Assembly: GCA_017893485.1 (NCBI GenBank)
Contig: CM030367.1
Coordinates: 142,378,848-142,442,847, forward strand
Direction of reading: 5' to 3'
Source of the DNA: Hemerocallis citrina
Lineage: Eukaryota > Streptophyta > Magnoliopsida > Asparagales > Asphodelaceae
DNA length: 64,000 nt
The position numbers were made by a program, and so were the translations under genes. Within the stretch, counting starts at the first letter, position 1, and each line of letters begins with the position of its first letter. Positions 21,606 through 33,952 of the stretch are shown piece by piece. A model generated the notes under the pieces. It was not told the DNA's origin. It did no database searches and was given only the letters and a program-made list of their open reading frames with translations.

Positions 21606-22181
21606 TGATATGGCTAAAAATTGGGTTAAATCGGAATGGTTCAAATTGGGCATGAATTTTAAAGTTTACTGGGCAAGATGGTAATTTCACCTACAGACGG
21701 GTCCGAAATGGGAACTGGGTCTCCTCTCTTGGACCCAACAACTCGTGAACGGATCTGCTCAACTGAGAACGGGTCCCAACCCGTTCAGAGGAAGTTCAAT
21801 AAGATAGGGAGAAATCTTATTCTGCCATCATCCTTAGGAGGCGGTTCTAACTACCTCTATCCAGCCACACCGAGAAGTAGGGATTCGTTCTCATCCCGAA
21901 ACATATCCCTATGGCGACTATAAATACCCCCTACCTCCTACCGTTACAAGGTGATCACTCTTTGCCCACCTAAAGCTCTTTCCTTTCCTTTTCTAAGTAT
22001 TGACTAGAGCGTTAGAGAGTTCGTCACCGGGATCCATCCCGGTGTTTCGAACGTTTGTGCAGGCCCACGGGAGCACCAGGAGTCCGCCTATCAACAAGGG
22101 AAGAGGTCAAATTTTTCCCTTTCGAGTTCTTACGAATCTAAAAATTCATCTGATTGACCCACATCGAAATTAGCGACAACA
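21606..22181 (+). repeat. 3' LTR (Retand-type)
   Basis: 576 bp with TATA box (21918-21927) and hairpin (22027-22042). It ends CAACA and is followed by GGTAT. Confidence 0.92.
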
Positions 22182-22342
22182 GGTATGATAATTGGAGAAT
22201 AAAGATTTGTTGGGAGGAATTGAGGGAAAGAGCGGAGGTGAGATCGAATATCGAAAGGCAAGCCAGGATGAGGGGAAGGCGGGATAGGGGTCGGAAAAGG
22301 CTGCGACGGAGGAGACGGAGGCGGGGGGAAAGGCAAATAAAG

Positions 22343-23026
22343 TGGACTTTTTTCCAAAAGAGACCACTTTTTAAAACTAATTTCTAAAATAGGCCACTTT
22401 CAAAACTAATTTTCAAAATAGACCACTCACGGTTGCGAACTAGCCTGTTCGATTGTGAGGCCACAATTCCTATTCAAAAATGTATTTTTTCGAGGTTGCA
22501 GTTCCCAACTGCGGTCTTAGTTCATTTCATATATGGGCTAGAGTGACTTGAAGACTTAGATAAATTTTTCTAAGTAAAAAAGGATGAATATAGGCCGCAA
22601 TTCCCAACTGCGGCCTAAATAAAACAGAGGCCACAGTTGGAAAATGCGGTCTAAATAAAATAGAGGCCAACTGTGGCCTAAGTTATTATTATTTTTTTTG
22701 AATTTTTTTATTAGAAGTAGAAAAAAGTTATAATAGAGGTTGCAGTTCCCAATTGCGTCTTTTATTTTAGTCCCTTTTTACATAGATATATTTGTCCAAG
22801 TCTTCAAGACTCTCTTGCCCAAATTTAAAATGAACTAAGGCTGCAGTTGGGAACTACATCCTTGAAAAAACACATGTTTGAAGAGGTCGCAGTTGGGAAA
22901 TACTGCCTCACAATCGAACAGGCCGCAGTTCGCAATTGTGAGTGTTCTATTCTGGAAATTAGTTTCGAAAGTGGCCTATTTTAAGACTTAGTTCATAAAA
23001 GTGGCTTATTTCGGAAAAAAATTCCA
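22343..23026. mobile_element. Foldback element with about 300-bp inverted arms
   Basis: The left arm (22343 to about 22640) and right arm (about 22700 to 23026) are imperfect reverse complements over nearly their full length. They share blocks such as AATAGGCCACTTTC, TGTTCGATTGTGAGGC and AGTTCCCAACTGCGG. The short centre is T-rich. The word CAGTTGGGAA/TTCCCAACTG recurs several times, so arms are also internally repetitive. TIR ends read TGGA(A/C)TTTTTTCC; flanks TAAAG and TGAAG match 4 of 5. No coding capacity. RNA from it would form a long hairpin. Confidence 0.8.
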
Positions 23027-23215
23027 TGAAGTGAGGGAGAGAGGAAATTTTGCAAATTAACCCTTGTATTTTTACATATTAACTTGATTTGCCTGTGGGC
23101 ACATGCATACGACACGTCTTTAGAACGATACAACATATAAAAAGCCTTGTAAACAGTAAATCAACAATTATGTAGCTCAAGTTTGAATAGTAGACAATAA
23201 TTAGTTGTAAATAAA

Positions 23216-24257
<1,042 letters not shown>

Positions 24258-24458
24258 TGTCATGACCCGCTTCCCAAAAAGAATACGGAATATTGTACAT
24301 GACTAAGCCCAGCGGATAGTTTGCACCATCCATAAGCTATATGGAATTACTTGACTCATCATAACATTAAATAAGGCAACATACTCAGCCAGGCATGCAA
24401 AAATAATCATAACTCAACAGTATTTATTGCATCAATAATAAATATCCCAATAAATACT

Positions 24459-24795
24459 CACTACAACACTGAACGTCTTTCCCGGCGGATTTTTTTCGAT
24501 TCCCCGGCGTTTATAAACGTCGGTGTAGCCCATACTGGCATTTTTGAAAACGCCGGTATAAATGCCGGGGAAGCGGGTGTCGCAGTAGATTTGGGGTCTA
24601 TACCGGCGTTTATAGGAAACGCCGGTATAGGTTAAAACCTACACCGGCATTTTAAAAATGCCGCCATAGGAGTATATTCATTTGGTTCCATTCCCTGACA
24701 ACACCTACAGTGGCATTTTTAAAATGCCGCCGTAGGCTCTATTTTTTTTTGGGTATATCTACCCCGGCGCTTTACAAACGCCGGGGTAGGTGTAA
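24459..24795. repeat. CACTA left terminal and subterminal repeats
   Basis: Short palindromes pair within the region, for example CCCCGGCGTTTATAAACG near 24500, ACCGGCGTTTATAGG-AACGCCGGT near 24602, and ACCCCGGCG-CGCCGGGGT near 24760. Confidence 0.85.
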
Positions 24796-25619
24796 ATAAA
24801 AAAAAAAAATTATCCACTGGTTGTATCCCACTAAATGAAAACAGATAAAACAACAGACATCACATATGAACACATGCTTATACTATATTCGTAATAAGTT
24901 GATGCAAAAACACCAGACATTCATCATTATACCTTAGATATATATACTAGTACTGTATTCGTAATAAGTTGATGCAAAAATAGACAGACATTCATCACTA
25001 GTTCTTTAAGGTCCAAAGACATCGGACACACCGACACACATACAGTGCTATCTAAATCTCTTAAACTAGTTATTCCCATAAGGTTTACCCATTTTCTTCA
25101 AAGTGTACCACCTTTATTCATAGGCCCACCAACTTCTGATTCCCAGTGTACCATGTACTAATCTCGGTAGCATACCATGATCCCGTAACCACGAACTGAA
25201 ACATACTACGGAAGTGCGAACTCTAATTCATCCAAATCTGGAAGCCACTCTATCAACCCTGAATGAAACCCTGCAAAAAAAAAGAAAAAAAAAAGAAGAT
25301 AGGATTGTCATAATTAGCACTGAATATGTTGAGTAATGAAATATTAGAAAATTGTTGTACATTATAAGCTTATGCATTTGGCAAGTATTCTAGTTATATC
25401 CAAATTTGAGATGACTTAATTAGTAAACACAGACAATGTTTGATTACTCCCTCTTCGTTGATTATTTACATAACATTCTAAAATTTGCAGTTAATTAACC
25501 ATAGCATGAAAAATTGATAGCAAACAACTCAAAATGACAGAAGTCGAAACTTAAATTCTATATCATGAACTTATTAAGGGTTTGTTGTAACAATAATAAC
25601 ATAAACTTACCAATATCAT
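24796..25619. other. CACTA interior, no recognised gene
   Basis: AT-rich. On the minus strand near 25190-25275 an exon-like stretch reads LIEWLPDLDELEFALP and stops. GTAATAAGTTGATGCAAAAA occurs twice, near 24892 and 24960. Origin unknown. Confidence 0.4.
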
Positions 25620-26180
25620 CTAAGATGTCAAATTGAGTCTGATTTGGGCTTGAAGAGGCAAACCATCTGTCGTTTCAACTATCGCATTATGCATAAGACC
25701 ATCCATCTCATAATGCATACTATCGTTCATCCTAAGGTGTGCACCATTTGTTCCTGAAGTATGAAGTACATGACCATTGTAAATTTGATCATTGCTCTGG
25801 TTCCCTACAAATATCAATTATTTTGCCGTAAGTTAATTTGCAGAATTAAGTGAACGAGAGAAATGTGATAGGCAATGTTCATATTTAATCAGATTTTTTT
25901 TAGATCTACCATTGACAGGAAGATGGCCATCAGTAGTAGCACTGAGTAACATCACCAGTAGATGTTTGCACCGAATTGAGTCCTTCAGAAGTTGTTGTAG
26001 AGCCTGTATTCATATATAAATGAAATGAGAAGATTCAATTCTTGGAAGATATAACTATACATAAACACTATACAAATAGGTAAGGGTTTGTTATATATAA
26101 CTATACATAAACTTATTACCTATTTCTTGGAAGATATCCAATTCAATCTGATTTTGAAGAGGCAAACCGTCCATGACACC
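25620..26180 (-). pseudogene. Two related exon-like segments of an unrecognised captured gene
   Basis: Minus strand, segment A (complement of 25606-25812) follows a T-rich stretch ending in AG and reads GNQSNDQIYNGHVLHTSGTN on its way to DGLPLQ. Its last part gives NQTQFDILDDIG in a shifted frame, before GTAAGT. Segment B (complement of 26118-26180) reads MDGLPLQNQIELDIFQEIG and runs into GTAATAAG. The two share DGLPLQ-NQ-x-x-D-I-x-x-x-I-G, so one exon was duplicated or two neighbouring exons are alike. I do not recognise the family. Confidence 0.4.
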
Positions 26181-27699
26181 AAACAGCCCATAATCATCCA
26201 TGCAAGAAAGAAAGTATACCTGGAGTCGATGCAACAAATACATCAAGAAGAAGTGCACGAATACATGCAAATAAGGACATGGAAAGTCTACAAATGCTGC
26301 GTTCCTGGGTCATTGGAATATAAATTCTTCATACTACAGTTCAAAATTGTGAATAAGATAATGCTTACCAGATAAAGAGCAAAAGGACCCAAGCAACAGG
26401 GTACTACCATAAAAATCGACAACTGCAAGAAGCCATACTTTCTAACAAAGTGCACAAAGAAGTAATAGATGGAGAGAGGTAGAGAGATCAACCTGCACAC
26501 TTGCAACTGCCATATGTCGGTGGTGCAAGGGAAGGGGCCTATGATGGAGCTATTAGTAAAATTCCAAAGAAGTTAAACCATTATAACAAGATCACGGGGA
26601 AAATTGAAATTTTGAATTAGAAAATGAAATGCAAAGAATTCAAAACAAAGTGCCAGGCTTCTTGCACTTTGGCATATTATGCTGAGAGTTAGAAAAGGAT
26701 GGTAAGATCAACTTGTTGGAATACACATAGGAGAGGATTGTGAATGGTCGATCATATAGGGGAGACAGAAAAGGTACCATATGTCATCTAGCAAAATTTA
26801 AAGTGTTTCCTCCATTGTTTTCACTTCATTACCTTTTCATTTTGTATGATTAATTTATTTGTTCATATATAGTGAATGCAGGGCTTTGACACACCTAAAC
26901 TATAGTTATAAAGAAGTTAAATTTCTATTACAGAGAATCCCAATTCTATTGCAGAGAATCCCAATTCTAATGCAGGGTTTTGGGCTCTGAGAGCGTCGAT
27001 TGGTCAAAGTAAGTAATATGGTTTTCAGCATTTCTGTACATTATCTTGGAGAGAGATACCTGTATCCCATCTTCTGTTATTATTGATAGAGTCAAAATCT
27101 TCTTGCCATAAAAGGTGGAAATTGCATTCTTTCATTGACTGCAACTTTCTTGGATACTGGAACTACCATATAAATATCTGAGAATGACTTGATCATGACT
27201 TGATCATGAATTCACAGTAACAAGGATACATTACTAATGTAGATTTCTTTATTAACTTTAATGTAAATGCTTATTGTCCTTTTGTTGTTTCCTACTTTGA
27301 GAAAGAAGAACAATTTAATATATTCTAATTAAAAAGGCAGTAACAAGGATACATTAACAATCTGCATATATATATGCCAAGAAGAGAGTAAAACACATAA
27401 CGGACATGTTATGATTTTTTAAATCCTTGTATGTTAAAGCTAGCAAAAGAGTGGACGGGGTATGGCATTATCTCACCAACTTGGGCTTTATGACTGCTGC
27501 AATAGAATTGGGATTCTCTGTCACAACCCAATGAAAAGTGAAGTAAATTATAACCTATGTAGTCTAATAAGTAACAAGGGTGTTATATTTCTGGTGGTTT
27601 AATTATCGAGAATGCTTGCATTCATAATATGGATTTTACTTGGAATATTGCTGCATAATAATGCTAGCAAAACCAATCATCTCTGTCTAACTCTATATT
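26181..27699. other. CACTA interior, no gene seen
   Basis: AT-rich, only short frames. CAGAGAATCCCAATTCTA occurs twice in tandem near 26931 and 26953, and in inverted form near 27504-27523, an internal inverted repeat of about 20 bp spaced by 550 bp. Confidence 0.5.
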
Positions 27700-28048
27700 C
27701 TTATGGTGGGTGTACCTCACCTTCTTTCAAAAAATTAAACCCTAACTGTAGCTCTTGTTAAAACTTGCCGTTCTGGCTATCTATCGACACACAACGACAA
27801 ACAATTTTCTTCACCAAAATTGACTACTTTACTTCCATAACCTAATTCCATGGTCCAATTTTTCTACTTTCAAACCCAAAACACACGAATTCAATTCTTG
27901 ATACTGCCTAACTAAACTAGATCTCAAACACAAAATAAATCTTGCAATCCATTCATTCCTTCATTTTAAGCCTAATTCCCACACCAATTTGTACAACATC
28001 TGAAACCCTAGTGTGCATCAGATCGGGATCGAGGTGCGGAATCCATAC
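27700..28048 (-). other. Putative captured intron 1 of beta-adaptin
   Basis: It follows the donor GTATGG and is T-rich on the minus strand. No acceptor joined to a recognisable exon 2 is present. Where the captured DNA ends is not visible. Confidence 0.5.
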
Positions 28049-28135
28049 CTTGTACTGGGAATTGAGCTCCTCTTTGAGTTCGGGGATCTCCCCCTTCTTC
28101 ATCGTCAAGAAGTACTTCGAATCGTGACCGCTCAT
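28049..28135 (-). pseudogene. Captured exon 1 of a beta-adaptin gene
   Basis: 29 codons on the minus strand, from the ATG at 28135, with [17 protein letters not shown] before a splice donor AAG|GTATGG at 28048. The start MSGHDSKYF and the rest match the N-terminus of plant AP-1/AP-2 beta-adaptin, a large subunit of clathrin adaptor complexes. Two residues differ from the form I know (Leu and Met within positions 10-12). Upstream (28136-28270) is a UTR-like stretch and downstream (28048 to about 27700) AT-rich intron-like sequence. Without the later exons no adaptin can be made; read-through adds about 31 unrelated residues to 27953. Confidence 0.85.
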
Positions 28136-28339
28136 CTCACCGTCGTCTTCAACTTTCTCTCCTTGTTCTTCGCATCGTAGAAGAGAGAATGAAGGAGGAA
28201 GAAGGGGGATGATAGTCGTCTTCGTCTTCGTCTTCGACGGTGGCCAAGGCGGAAGCGGAGATGACAGTCGTCGATGGAGAGCGCGGGAGAGAGCGGGAGA
28301 ATAAAAAAAAAAGGGGGAATGAGCGATATGTTAAGGCCT

Positions 28340-28502
28340 TGGTTTTTTATTTATCGCATACACATACCCCGGCATTTGTTAAAAACACGCTGGTGTAGGT
28401 ATACCTTACACTTTCCAACCTCATTCTGGTTCAGGTCTACCCCGGTGCTACTACCAAAACACGAGGGTAGTTTCGCCGGGGTACCCAAAAAATGTTGTAG
28501 TG
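28340..28502. repeat. CACTA right terminal and subterminal repeats
   Basis: ACCCCGGCATTTGTT, TACCCCGGTG and GCCGGGGTACCC words end in TGTTGTAGTG. This end is shorter than the left. Confidence 0.85.
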
Positions 28503-28505
28503 ACT

Positions 28506-30680
28506 AGATCCGAACCAAAACAATAATCATGGGACAATAAACCCAAATACAAGTCTCAATACAGTTCATAAAATAAAATAGTTCATCAAACATTTAAGCA
28601 AATTATTCCAATTGAGCAGCTCAAAACTTTTGCTCACCAACTCCAGTAGGCAATTGATCAGCAAAACCTGCTCATATGGCAATTACAAGAAAAATAGAAC
28701 AACAGGAAAACATAATGCCAGTCAGATGAAAGACCGGGCCGCAAGCAGTACAAGTAGGAAAATGAAGGGAAAAACTAAACTAAACAGGTAATACTAACAT
28801 GGAGAGGGTAGCAAATATAACAGTCTACAGATGACAGTAAGCAGTGTAGTGATAACAGGAGAAGCATAACAGTAACAGTAAGGAGCAACAGTAACAGTGT
28901 GTCAACGGTAGCAATAATCAATAGTAACAGTTTAGTCCATAGTAACCGTAACAGGACGTGACAGTATAAACAGTTATTCTTATGACTAATTTTTATTACT
29001 AACTAGGTAGCACTTCATGCGTCCCAAATTTTACCACATGGTTGCTACAACAAACAGTTTTATTTTAAGATTTTGTAGTGAAACTTCTATAGGGCAGTAT
29101 ATTCAGACTAACAGTAACAGTAACAGTAATAACAAACAGTGTCATGGATCATGCCCTCATGCATTCAGAGATAAACATTAGGTACCACAGTAAACAGTGG
29201 GGAAACAAGTCTCATCTGAATATGTATTTCTGTATTATCCACTACTCGATCTTTTTCCTTAAAAACCCCGGTTTGATTTCTTTTATTATTAATAAACATG
29301 CGTGAATGGATACAAATAAGCTAAAGAGATGGAAAGAACAGGAAATAAGTCTAAGATGAAATTTTGATTACAACGGTTGATAAAAACAACTTATAATGGT
29401 CAAAACAACGAAATTTTCAGTTCTGGACAGCAAGACATTACAGTACCAAATCTGAAATTCCCGTTTCTACAGAATAGAAAATCTAGATCCGTCAAAAAAT
29501 CTAGAAACTAGACTTTCTGCCAATTCCAGCACATATATATAAGTCACATATCAACCATAGAAACAAGGACGAAAACAACATTTAATACAGAAGTTATGTT
29601 CAGCCAGAAAATGCAAAATCTTATTTATAAGTATGAAAAGAGTTTAAAATCATCATAACTAAATCTGAGAAAAATTTGCAATATTTCCTAACATATCTAG
29701 TTTCAAAATATAACATATCATGAAATTACATTACAGATAGTATAGTCAAAAAAATTGGGAAAACAGAGTAATGCAACAAAATCTCAATTCTGAAAGTTCA
29801 GATAGTGTAGTACCAAAATAGAGATAATTCATAAAATATAATTTGAAATCCAGATCCATCCAAAGGGTGATAAAAGAGACAAATCAGGTTACAGCTCTTA
29901 TTCACAAAGTTTTCCTAAAAAAACGAATAGAATAAGGTTGAAAACATAATTCTTTATTGAACAGCATGCAGTTTAGAATATTTCCATTGGTTTCAAAAGC
30001 ATGAAATTAGATACAAAAATCATTAACATACTCAGCAAAATATAGAGTTCAAATTATACTTTTAATATTAGTTTTAAAATAAAATTCCATACAGAATACA
30101 TATAGTTCAGAATCTGGAATATGCGATATAACTATAGTAAAACAGCAATAACTCATGCATCAAAAATCAAAATTCAGATTTGTCGAAAGTTCTGAAAACT
30201 AGAAAACAAAGACTACAAATCATTTTCACAAACTTATTTATTTTACTGATGTTAATCGGGTCAAAATTACTGTACAAAAATAGGGCAGCAGCAAACAAAA
30301 GTTCTTTTATGCATTTTATCAATCAACTTAACTACAAACTGTCCAATCTAGATGTCATACAAAGCGTGGTATATGTGGGTTACTCAAATCAGCATGGCAT
30401 GTGAATAAACGGTCTATAATGAGATCATACATCAAATAAACATCTATGCAACAGTCATCTATAACATACGGTGTGTCACAAACAACATACGGTCAAGATA
30501 TCCACTAATCTAATTGTTTTCAAGCAACGAGTGTTAATTATTGTAACTACTCATGATCAAGAGATGATGTTAACGGTTAAACTAACAATATGGATTATCA
30601 TGAGAGTACAAATATTTTCATACTAGATTACATATGGTAATAACTTGTATAACAAAAAGAACAAATACAAGCTACTTGCC
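28506..30680 (-). other. Inside of the chromovirus 3' LTR, no gene
   Basis: U3-like part of the LTR. AT-rich, only short chance frames. It has runs of CAGTAACAGTAA. There is no counterpart in the right LTR, because that copy is truncated. Confidence 0.7.
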
Positions 30681-31457
30681 TGTTACGAAGACGATGGAAA
30701 CGATGAAATAGAATAACGGGAATGGATCCCGAATAGCAAACACAACGAAAGAACGAACAAGAGACGAGAATCACACCAATACAACCATGAGCGGCGCACG
30801 TTACTTCACACACACACACACAAGGGACAGCAGCAACCAAAAGCAAGACCAGCAGTAGTAACCCAAGAAGACGACGGCGGAGCAAGGGACGGTAGTGACG
30901 ACAATGCCTAGGGCTGGGGTGTGTCGCGGCGGCGCTCGAATAAGACGACGGCAGTGGGGCTCGGCCTTGGGGTGGGTGCACAGCTGAGAGGGAAGGGATG
31001 AAGACGAAGGGGTGCGGTGGTGGTCGACACCGGAAGTAGACGACGACAGCGAAGGGCAGAGGGAAGGTCGGGGGGTAGGTTGGGAGAGTGGGTGACGGCT
31101 AGAGAGGGAGAGAGATAGGATTAGGGTTTGGTAATTATGGTTAGGGTACAATTAGGGCGTTTATATAAGGACAATATGGGTTTGGGTGAACTGGGTAGTA
31201 TCCAATAAGGAGAAAAAATTCAATAAGAGATAAATAAGCCATAAAATAGGTTTAAACAATAGACGAGATCAAGAACAAATTGTTGATCAATAAAGAGAAT
31301 AAAAAGCTGAATCAAACAGAGATTGAATCACAAGAGAGAGGTACACAACACACCATACAAAAGAAATGAAAATAAATGCAACCAAAAATAAAATAAATAA
31401 ATCAAGGATTTTATTAAATATAATTAAAAATAGAAATAATGAGCAATAGGGGTTACA

Positions 31458-31480
31458 AATCCTACCCACCTAACAAGAAG
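31458..31480 (-). other. Polypurine tract of the minus-strand chromovirus
   Basis: The minus-strand sequence just before the 3' LTR reads AGGTGGGTAGGATT, directly abutting TGTAACCCC. Confidence 0.65.
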
Positions 31481-31579
31481 AATTTCGTCATCGAAATTTA
31501 ACCAGAAGCACATAGTGTAACCCAAGAGAAAATAAAATAATATAATAGCAAAAGCAAAAACAGCAAAACAAGAGCTACA

Positions 31580-32950
31580 CAAACAAATGAGAAACCTCTG
31601 CTTGATATCCTCCTCCAGCTCCCAAGTTGACTCACCTGGCGAGTGAGGATTCTAAGAAACACGAACAAGCTTGATCACCTTGTTCTTTAAACCCTTCTCC
31701 TGCCAATCCCCAATAGCAACTAGCGGGATCTCACAAGACAAATCCGGCCTCACAGATAACTCCGAGTAGTCAATCAAGTGGCTCTCATCACGGATATACT
31801 TCCTCAGTCACGAGACATGGAAGACGTCGTGCAATCCAGACAAAGTCGGGGGCAATGCAAGACGATAGGCCCCCTTGCCTACTCGTTCCACTTCCGATGA
31901 ACCTGGGGCTTAACTTGCCTCCACCACCAAAACAAATGAAACCTCGCCACGGCAATACCTTAAGGAAAGCATGGTCTCCCACCTCAAACTCCAAGGATCA
32001 ACGATGAACATCAGCCCATCGCTTCTGTCTGTCTTGTGTGGCTTGAAGATGATTCTTGATCAAACTCACAGCATCCACCGTCTTGGTGATCAACTTCGGG
32101 CCAAACGATTTCCTCTCGCTAATGTCATCCCAGCACACTGGCGACCGACACTTATGACATAGAGTGCCTCGAATGGAGTAGCTTTAAGACTAGCCTGAAA
32201 GCTATTATTATACGAGAACTCTATGAGATGCAAGTGGTCCTCCCAAGAATCTCCAAATTGCAGCACACAGGACCTCAACATGTTCTCTAAGGTATGGATG
32301 GTCCTCTCTAACTGTCCATCTGTCTGAGGGTGAAAAGTTGTGTTGTACTTCAACTTACTCCCCAGACTACTCTGAAGACTCTCCCAAAATTGCGACCTGA
32401 ACCTCGTATCCCTGTCGGATACAATACTGACTGGAACCCCATGAAGCCTGACAATCTCTTGCATGTACTTCTCAGCTAGGCTCTCAGTAGACTCTCCAAC
32501 TCTGAAGGGAATGAAGTGAGCGCTCTTCGTCAACCTATCCACAATCACCCAAATGGCATTATGACCCTTAGAACTCCTCGGCAAAGCGGTTACAAAATCC
32601 ATGGTGATATGCTCCCACTTCCACTCCGGAATGGAAAGAGGCTGAAGAAGTCCGGCGGTCCTCCGATGCTCTGCCTTCACCTGCTGGCAGATCAAGCACT
32701 ACGACACAAATCTCGCCATGGCCCTCTATATACCATGCTACCAAAAATGAATCTTCAAGTCCCGGTAAATCTTCGTACCACCAAGATGAATAGAGTACGA
32801 CGATTGGTGGGCTTCCTCAAGCAACTTCTGACGAACCTCACCCTTCGGAACACACAACCTGGACCCAAAACGAAGAGATCCATCTGAGTGAACAACCATA
32901 TCGATCCTCGTACCTGCTTCAACTTCGGCTCTAAACCCTTGCAATTGCTC
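31580..32950 (-). pseudogene. Chromovirus integrase and chromodomain-like C-terminus
   Basis: Zinc domain: EEAHQSSYSIHLGGTKIYRD (32738-32944), then CLICQQVKAEH near 32690. Core frame 32090-32695 has MDFVTALPRSSKGHNAIW (first Asp), IVSDRDTRF (second Asp) and DGQLERTIHTLEN (Glu). The D, D and E residues are intact. The C-terminal GPY/F-like part reads LEFEVGDHAFLKVLP (about 31960-32000), with LSPRFIGS. A chromodomain-like tail follows, IKLVRV-stop-NPHSPGESTWELEEDI near 31600-31690. Stops and shifts lie near 32700, 32090 and 31670. Confidence 0.85.
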
Positions 32951-33079
32951 ATCACCTGCTCGAGCCTCCTAAATCTTCTCAACAAGAGAAAACTGCAATT
33001 GAAGCATCATGCAACTTCGAACAGAAACTGACAAGATCACATCCAAATCCAACCTCCTCATCTGCTCAACAAGCTCTCT

Positions 33080-33400
33080 CTACTGAGTTACAAACATGGT
33101 GACTGATCTCCTACTCAAAGCATCTGGCACCAAGTTCATTCTACCAGGATGGTATTGCAAACTGATGTCATAGACATCCTTTAACTCTAACCATTGCCTC
33201 TGCCTCATGTTCAGCTCCTTCTGAGTGAACACATACTTGAGACTTTTACGGTCAGTAAAGATCTTCACTCGGTCTCGAAGCAGATAATGCCTCCATAACT
33301 TCAAAGCAAAGATCAAGGCAACTAGTTCCAAATTATGGGCAGGGTAATTCTTCTTGTGCAGCCTTAACTTTCTGGATGCATAAGAAACAACTCAATCCTT
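33080..33400 (-). pseudogene. Chromovirus RNase H
   Basis: The frame 33080-33331 reads [40 protein letters not shown] and YHPGRMNLVPDALSRRS, the Ty3-type RNase H C-terminal half. The usual TDHKSL is TDRKSL here. It ends with TAG after FVTQ, before the integrase. Confidence 0.85.
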
Positions 33401-33952
33401 CTACATCAACACTGCACCTAGGCCCTTGCCAGAAGCGTCACAATGAACCACAAAACCACCCTACCATCCGAAATAGTGGTGCCGACGTAAACCGACACTT
33501 CAACTCAGCAAAAGCTTCACCACAAGCTCCATCCCAAACAAGCTTCTGATCTTTCCCTGTCAGCTTAGTAACGGACCAGCTATCTTCGAAAAGTCTTGGA
33601 TGAACTGTCGATAATACTCGGCCAAACCAAGGAAACTTCTCACTTTTGAAACTGACTTGGGAACAGGCCAATCCTTGACCGCAGAAATTTTGGACGGATC
33701 AACAGAGATACCATCTCCTGAGATGATGTGCCCCAAAAAGGTAACTCGATCAAGCCAAAACTCACACTTGCTGAGTTTCCCATAGAGCTGATTCTTCCTA
33801 AAGGTCTACAGAACCAATCTCAGATGATCAGCATGATCCTTCCGATTTTGAGAATACACCAGAATGTCGTCTATGAATACAACCACGAATCTATCCAGAA
33901 ATAGAAAGAAAACCATGTTCATCAGACTCATGAACACTGCTGATGCATATGT
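33401..33952 (-). pseudogene. Chromovirus RT, C-terminal half
   Basis: Minus-strand sequence down from the copia insertion reads [20 protein letters not shown], the catalytic box [20 protein letters not shown] near 33840-33890, then [18 protein letters not shown] near 33500-33550. FIDD is intact. The N-terminal half lies on the other side of the copia element and joins in frame when one TATGT is removed. Confidence 0.85.

Larger units (their letters stand above)
9119..22181 (+). mobile_element. Tat/Retand-type Ty3/gypsy retrotransposon, 13 kb
   Basis: LTRs 9119-9684 and 21606-22181 start TGATATGG and end CAACA. Domain order is gag, protease, RT, RNase H, second (archaeal-type) RNase H, integrase. 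A 6-kb 3' region then holds a tandem repeat, an antisense extra gene and a second tandem repeat before the polypurine tract. The dual RNase H and antisense gene place it in the Tat lineage. Flanks are TGTAT and GGTAT, a 4-of-5 match for a target duplication. LTRs differ by several percent plus indels and the coding part has many stops, so it is an old, inactive copy. Confidence 0.93.
24459..28502. mobile_element. CACTA transposon, 4044 bp, non-autonomous, TSD ACT
   Basis: Ends are CACTACAACACT (24459) and the complement CACTACAACATT (ending 28502), with ACT on both sides (24456-24458 and 28503-28505), the 3-bp duplication typical of CACTA elements. Subterminal regions carry many inverted CCCCGGCGTTT/AAACGCCGGGG words, the usual binding sites for CACTA proteins. 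I see no transposase frame, so it relies on another copy. The interior holds a captured piece of a beta-adaptin gene and two related exon-like segments of unknown origin. It inserted in the chromovirus LTR after that element was in place. Confidence 0.95.
24258..31457 (-). repeat. 3' LTR of the minus-strand chromovirus, about 3.15 kb without the CACTA insert
   Basis: Continues across the CACTA insertion (24258-24458 plus 28506-31457). It holds CAGTAACAGTAA repeats (28830-28960 and 29105-29140), a minus-strand TATA box (complement of 31162-31171) and a C-rich leader (minus strand, about 31100 to 30780). Its last 750 bp match 43042-43789. Confidence 0.85.

Noticed and set aside
27953..28048. 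Extended captured adaptin frame after QYK
   Set aside because: This part follows the splice donor and does not match adaptin, so it is intron read-through.
30180..30404. 74-codon frame in the chromovirus LTR
   Set aside because: No motif, AT-rich, inside the LTR.
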